Source of the DNA: Prosthecobacter debontii
Lineage (GTDB): Bacteria > Verrucomicrobiota > Verrucomicrobiia > Verrucomicrobiales > Verrucomicrobiaceae
Length of the DNA: 64,000 nt
NCBI GenBank assembly: GCA_945860295.1
Contig: CAMAQH010000002.1
Span: 1 to 64,000 of the forward strand
Direction: 5' to 3'
Under the pieces are notes generated by a model. It searched no databases, was not told the origin of the DNA, and saw only the letters and a list, made by a program, of their open reading frames with translations. The translations under genes were made by a program, and so were the position numbers. Below are positions 61,742 through 64,000 of the stretch, one piece after another (position 1 is the stretch's first letter; each line of letters begins with the position of its first letter).

Positions 61742-63535
61742 TCAAGGTTGTGCCAGCAGGCCAAACACAGCCACATGGTCCTGTTTCCAGCGGATGGACG
61801 TCAGTGTTTCAAGCGTGAAATCAGGCGCTTGAATGGCTGTGGCAAAGAAGGTGCTGCGGGCCGGACTATCATAGATGCCCCTTATGATGTGGCCTTCCGA
61901 CAAAGCGGACACTTCTTTCCAAGACTCACGCAGCGCAGCGAAATCAGAACGAACAAGCTTCACCTGCTGGCCGGTGCTCAGCGCCTGAATTGCCTTCCAG
62001 ACTAAACCTTTCGCATCCACATAGAAGAGAGTGTCGAGCGTAAAGCCAAGCGCTGAAATGATCTCCGGCGCAGCATCCACAGGCAGCCCAGCCTTAAGTT
62101 CAAGTCGAGCCCGCGTGGAGACAGCAGCCCGCAAAATCTGACCCTGCTCAGCACGGCTTCGGAAGTAATTGCCACCGCGCTGCCCGCCTTCCTGCGAAAG
62201 CTGCACGGACTGGCTGGTGATCGTGTTCTTGAGCTTCACCCAGGGCGTATCAGGCAGTGCGAGCGGCTCAACCAGCGCGGGTTGTTTCAGCTCAAAGCCA
62301 CCACCGAGCAGCACGCCCGTGCGACTGGCCTGCTCTTGGGTAACATAGGCCGCAGCTTCCTCAGGCACGACATTGACGACGACAAGACGTGCGCCCATAC
62401 CACCGACGCCATCTTGAAAAAGAATGATCACCACCATCATCAAACTGGCTCCGATGGAGAGCAGCGGTGTGGTCACAAAGAGCCGGTGCCTCTTCCCCTG
62501 CGGCGCGAGCAAGAAGAGATTCACCGGCCCAACAAGAAGTCCAAAAATGATGAGGAACATGATCACCTGCCATGAGGCAAAACTGCGCGCGCCGAGCGAG
62601 TCGAGCAGGCCCCAGTCCGGTTTCATGTGCGGCTTCGATCCCGTTTGGTTGGTGTAATCCACAGTCAGATTTTTCTCCCGACTTGGCTGACCCCAGTGGC
62701 GTGCCACGGTCTTTTCAGAATCCAGATCCTTGCCATCCCAGGTCAGTAGATTCACTTGGCCGAGAGAAAGTCGATCTTCAGAATCAACGGTAATCCCGAG
62801 CGAACTCAAAGTGATGGTGCCATTCACATAAACATCGAGCTGACCGCCGAGCCGCACCCACTGAATCACCGCCACACGCTGACCAGGCTTCATGGATAGC
62901 CACTCGGTATTGGTCATCAGGCACACATCAAAACCACTCATACCACGCCAGTCTTCTGGGAGATCAACTGGAGTATAAACACTGCCAAACATCGCGCTAG
63001 CCCCCGCACTTTTCATGCGCTGCCCCACTTCATTTTTTAAACCTGCCAGGTTCCTGTCGGCGAGCATCTTACTGATCGCGATGGCTGGGAAGTCATGCAC
63101 GCGGTTGCTATAATCATTGAAGTCACGGTGTCCCGCACCAGCGGCAGCAAGGCTGATAAAAAGCCTGTGACTACTAGTGCCATAGCCCGCGCCGTTGCCA
63201 TAAGACACCGCCAGTGGCACAAGAAACGAGGCTGACGCAGTGCCACGCGCTGGCACGTTGATTTGAAAACGGCTGGCGTGTGTATTCTCTGATCGGAACT
63301 TCTGCGTCTGGGAGCGGAAGGAAAAATCCCAACGGCCATCTTCGTCTCCGACATTCGTCGCCACGATGCGCATGGGAGCGTAGCCAGTCGGCGGCAGCGG
63401 ATCATACACACTTCGGATATCCAAGGCCATGCCTGCTGCATCAGCAAGATTTCCACTCGTGATGCTATTTTGAGCATGCGCTACTGAAGTGATCAGCATT
63501 GCGTAAACCAAGACTGCGGCAGCACCTCTTCTCAT
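61742..63535 (-). CDS. large membrane protein of the MoxR-linked cluster
   Basis: The 597-residue protein has a signal peptide (MRRGAAAVLVYAMLITSVAHA), a periplasmic region of about 310 residues and two adjacent membrane helices. The first of these runs through VIMFLIIFGLLVGPVNLFLL and the second through SIGASLMMVVIILF. A 170-residue C-terminal domain follows. The GPVNLFLL segment is found in several membrane proteins next to MoxR/DUF58 genes. I do not recognise the domain. It starts 4 bases inside the moxR 3' end (ATGA) and continues into the ABC ATPase gene. Confidence 0.65.
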   Translation of the reverse strand: MRRGAAAVLVYAMLITSVAHAQNSITSGNLADAAGMALDIRSVYDPLPPTGYAPMRIVATNVGDEDGRWDFSFRSQTQKFRSENTHASRFQINVPARGTASASFLVPLAVSYGNGAGYGTSSHRLFISLAAAGAGHRDFNDYSNRVHDFPAIAISKMLADRNLAGLKNEVGQRMKSAGASAMFGSVYTPVDLPEDWRGMSGFDVCLMTNTEWLSMKPGQRVAVIQWVRLGGQLDVYVNGTITLSSLGITVDSEDRLSLGQVNLLTWDGKDLDSEKTVARHWGQPSREKNLTVDYTNQTGSKPHMKPDWGLLDSLGARSFASWQVIMFLIIFGLLVGPVNLFLLAPQGKRHRLFVTTPLLSIGASLMMVVIILFQDGVGGMGARLVVVNVVPEEAAAYVTQEQASRTGVLLGGGFELKQPALVEPLALPDTPWVKLKNTITSQSVQLSQEGGQRGGNYFRSRAEQGQILRAAVSTRARLELKAGLPVDAAPEIISALGFTLDTLFYVDAKGLVWKAIQALSTGQQVKLVRSDFAALRESWKEVSALSEGHIIRGIYDSPARSTFFATAIQAPDFTLETLTSIRWKQDHVAVFGLLAQP

Positions 63536-64000
63536 GCTGCCTCCTTCAATACCTTGGGCGTGGAGAGATTCTGCACCGGCACTTCTGCCACGACTGCGCG
63601 CACCACACTAGCACTCGTCCGGCCATCCATGCGGGCGGTGTAGTCGAGCAAGATGCGATGATTCAGCACCGCCAGCGCCAGCGCCTGCACATCTTCAAAG
63701 CTCGCATTGGGGCGGCCCTGCATCAGCGCACGAGACTTTGAAGCAGAAGCCAGGCTCAATGCCGCACGCGGGCTGGCACCGAAGCGCACCCCTTCCGACG
63801 CCTTCGACTGACCGGGATGTGTAGCATCGACGATACGTGCGATGTAATCGGCGACGATCTCCGGCAGATAAATGCGCCGTGCAGTCTGCTGGATGAGCGC
63901 AAAGTCCTCGCGTGTCGTGATCACCGGCACCTCCGGCTCCACACCGAGTTCGCGATGCGTCACGATCCTAGCCAGCGTCTCCGCGCTGTTGCGCAGGACT
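63532..64000 (-). CDS. MoxR-family AAA+ ATPase (partial, C-terminal part)
   Basis: The frame is open to the window edge and its start lies beyond it. The visible part contains VLRNSAETLARIVTHRELG and then the lid domain with LPEIVADYIARIVDATH. SEGVRFGASPRAALSLA follows, the sensor-2 signature (GASPRA) of the MoxR subfamily, then DVQALALAVLNHRILL. The Walker motifs are outside the window. MoxR proteins act as chaperones that help assemble or activate complexes. The stop overlaps the start of the membrane protein gene, and the ABC ATPase follows, so the three belong to one operon. Confidence 0.9.
   Translation of the reverse strand, partial: VLRNSAETLARIVTHRELGVEPEVPVITTREDFALIQQTARRIYLPEIVADYIARIVDATHPGQSKASEGVRFGASPRAALSLASASKSRALMQGRPNASFEDVQALALAVLNHRILLDYTARMDGRTSASVVRAVVAEVPVQNLSTPKVLKEAA

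Noticed and set aside
1-64000. CRISPR arrays, tRNA genes, phage or integrase genes
   Set aside because: Looked for direct repeats with regular spacing, cloverleaf-like sequences and integrase motifs; none was convincing.

Overview
The window looks like a chromosomal segment of a Gram-negative bacterium of the phylum Verrucomicrobia, probably close to Prosthecobacter or Verrucomicrobium. This placement is inferred from gene content, not from a marker-gene search. The supporting signs are a strongly divergent FtsZ, an ECF sigma factor of the Rhodopirellula/Verrucomicrobium type, a second sigma factor of the planctomycete type, ThuA and PQQ-propeller secreted proteins, and many small two- or three-gene operons with ATGA start/stop overlaps. 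Base composition is moderately GC-rich. I saw no tRNA, rRNA, CRISPR array, prophage or complete insertion sequence.

Layout. 1-2.2 kb: a DUF4160 remnant, then an ABC exporter pair. 2.2-2.6 kb: a 413-bp gene-free element bounded by near-perfect 22-bp inverted repeats. 2.6-8.4 kb: metabolic genes (apbE, serA, yqeY, ispD, a YheT-like hydrolase, a TIM-barrel isomerase). 8.5-11.1 kb: a histidine kinase and an NtrC-like regulator that lacks the sigma-54 contact loop. 11.1-17 kb: small secreted and zinc proteins, a halogenase-like flavoprotein divergent from an acyltransferase/deacetylase pair, and corA. 17-21.4 kb: a minus-strand run with a TPR protein, a double thioredoxin-fold protein, a large esterase and an HslV-like protein. 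21.5-22.3 kb: remnants of an esterase and a truncated globin. 22.3-32.8 kb: glpK, a nucleotidyltransferase, an MBL hydrolase, a folate enzyme, a channel-like/CoA-binding pair, a D-threonine aldolase-type enzyme, a phosphoesterase, an HD/OB nuclease and a parvulin. 33-39.8 kb: gnd, an OmpA-like anchor, a PIG-L deacetylase, an ABC exporter operon and a sigma factor. 40.3-45.2 kb: a complete manganese uptake system (two permeases, ATPase, lipoprotein, predicted outer-membrane channel) divergent from mntR, with two MntR-like palindromes between them. 45.2-48.4 kb: leuC, two small proteins and a ThuA-like protein. 48.4-52.3 kb: ftsQ-ftsA-ftsZ, with broken korA/korB remnants upstream of ftsQ. 54-60.6 kb: a PQQ-propeller protein, then an operon of ECF sigma factor, membrane anti-sigma-like protein with an STN-like domain, and a large secreted beta-propeller. 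60.7-64 kb: an ABC ATPase, a membrane protein and the C-terminal part of a MoxR ATPase.

Two themes stand out. First, the manganese locus reads as one regulon that includes a predicted outer-membrane component. Second, at least four loci (DUF4160, esterase/globin, a LamG-like tail, korAB) are broken genes, several with the same kind of internal deletion. They suggest ongoing gene loss, although an assembly fault should be excluded. The most unusual intact genes are the HslV-like Ntn hydrolase with Ser instead of Thr at the nucleophile position, the FtsZ with an altered T7 loop, the NtrC-family protein without GAFTGA, and the TM-P-TM channel-like protein without a potassium selectivity filter.
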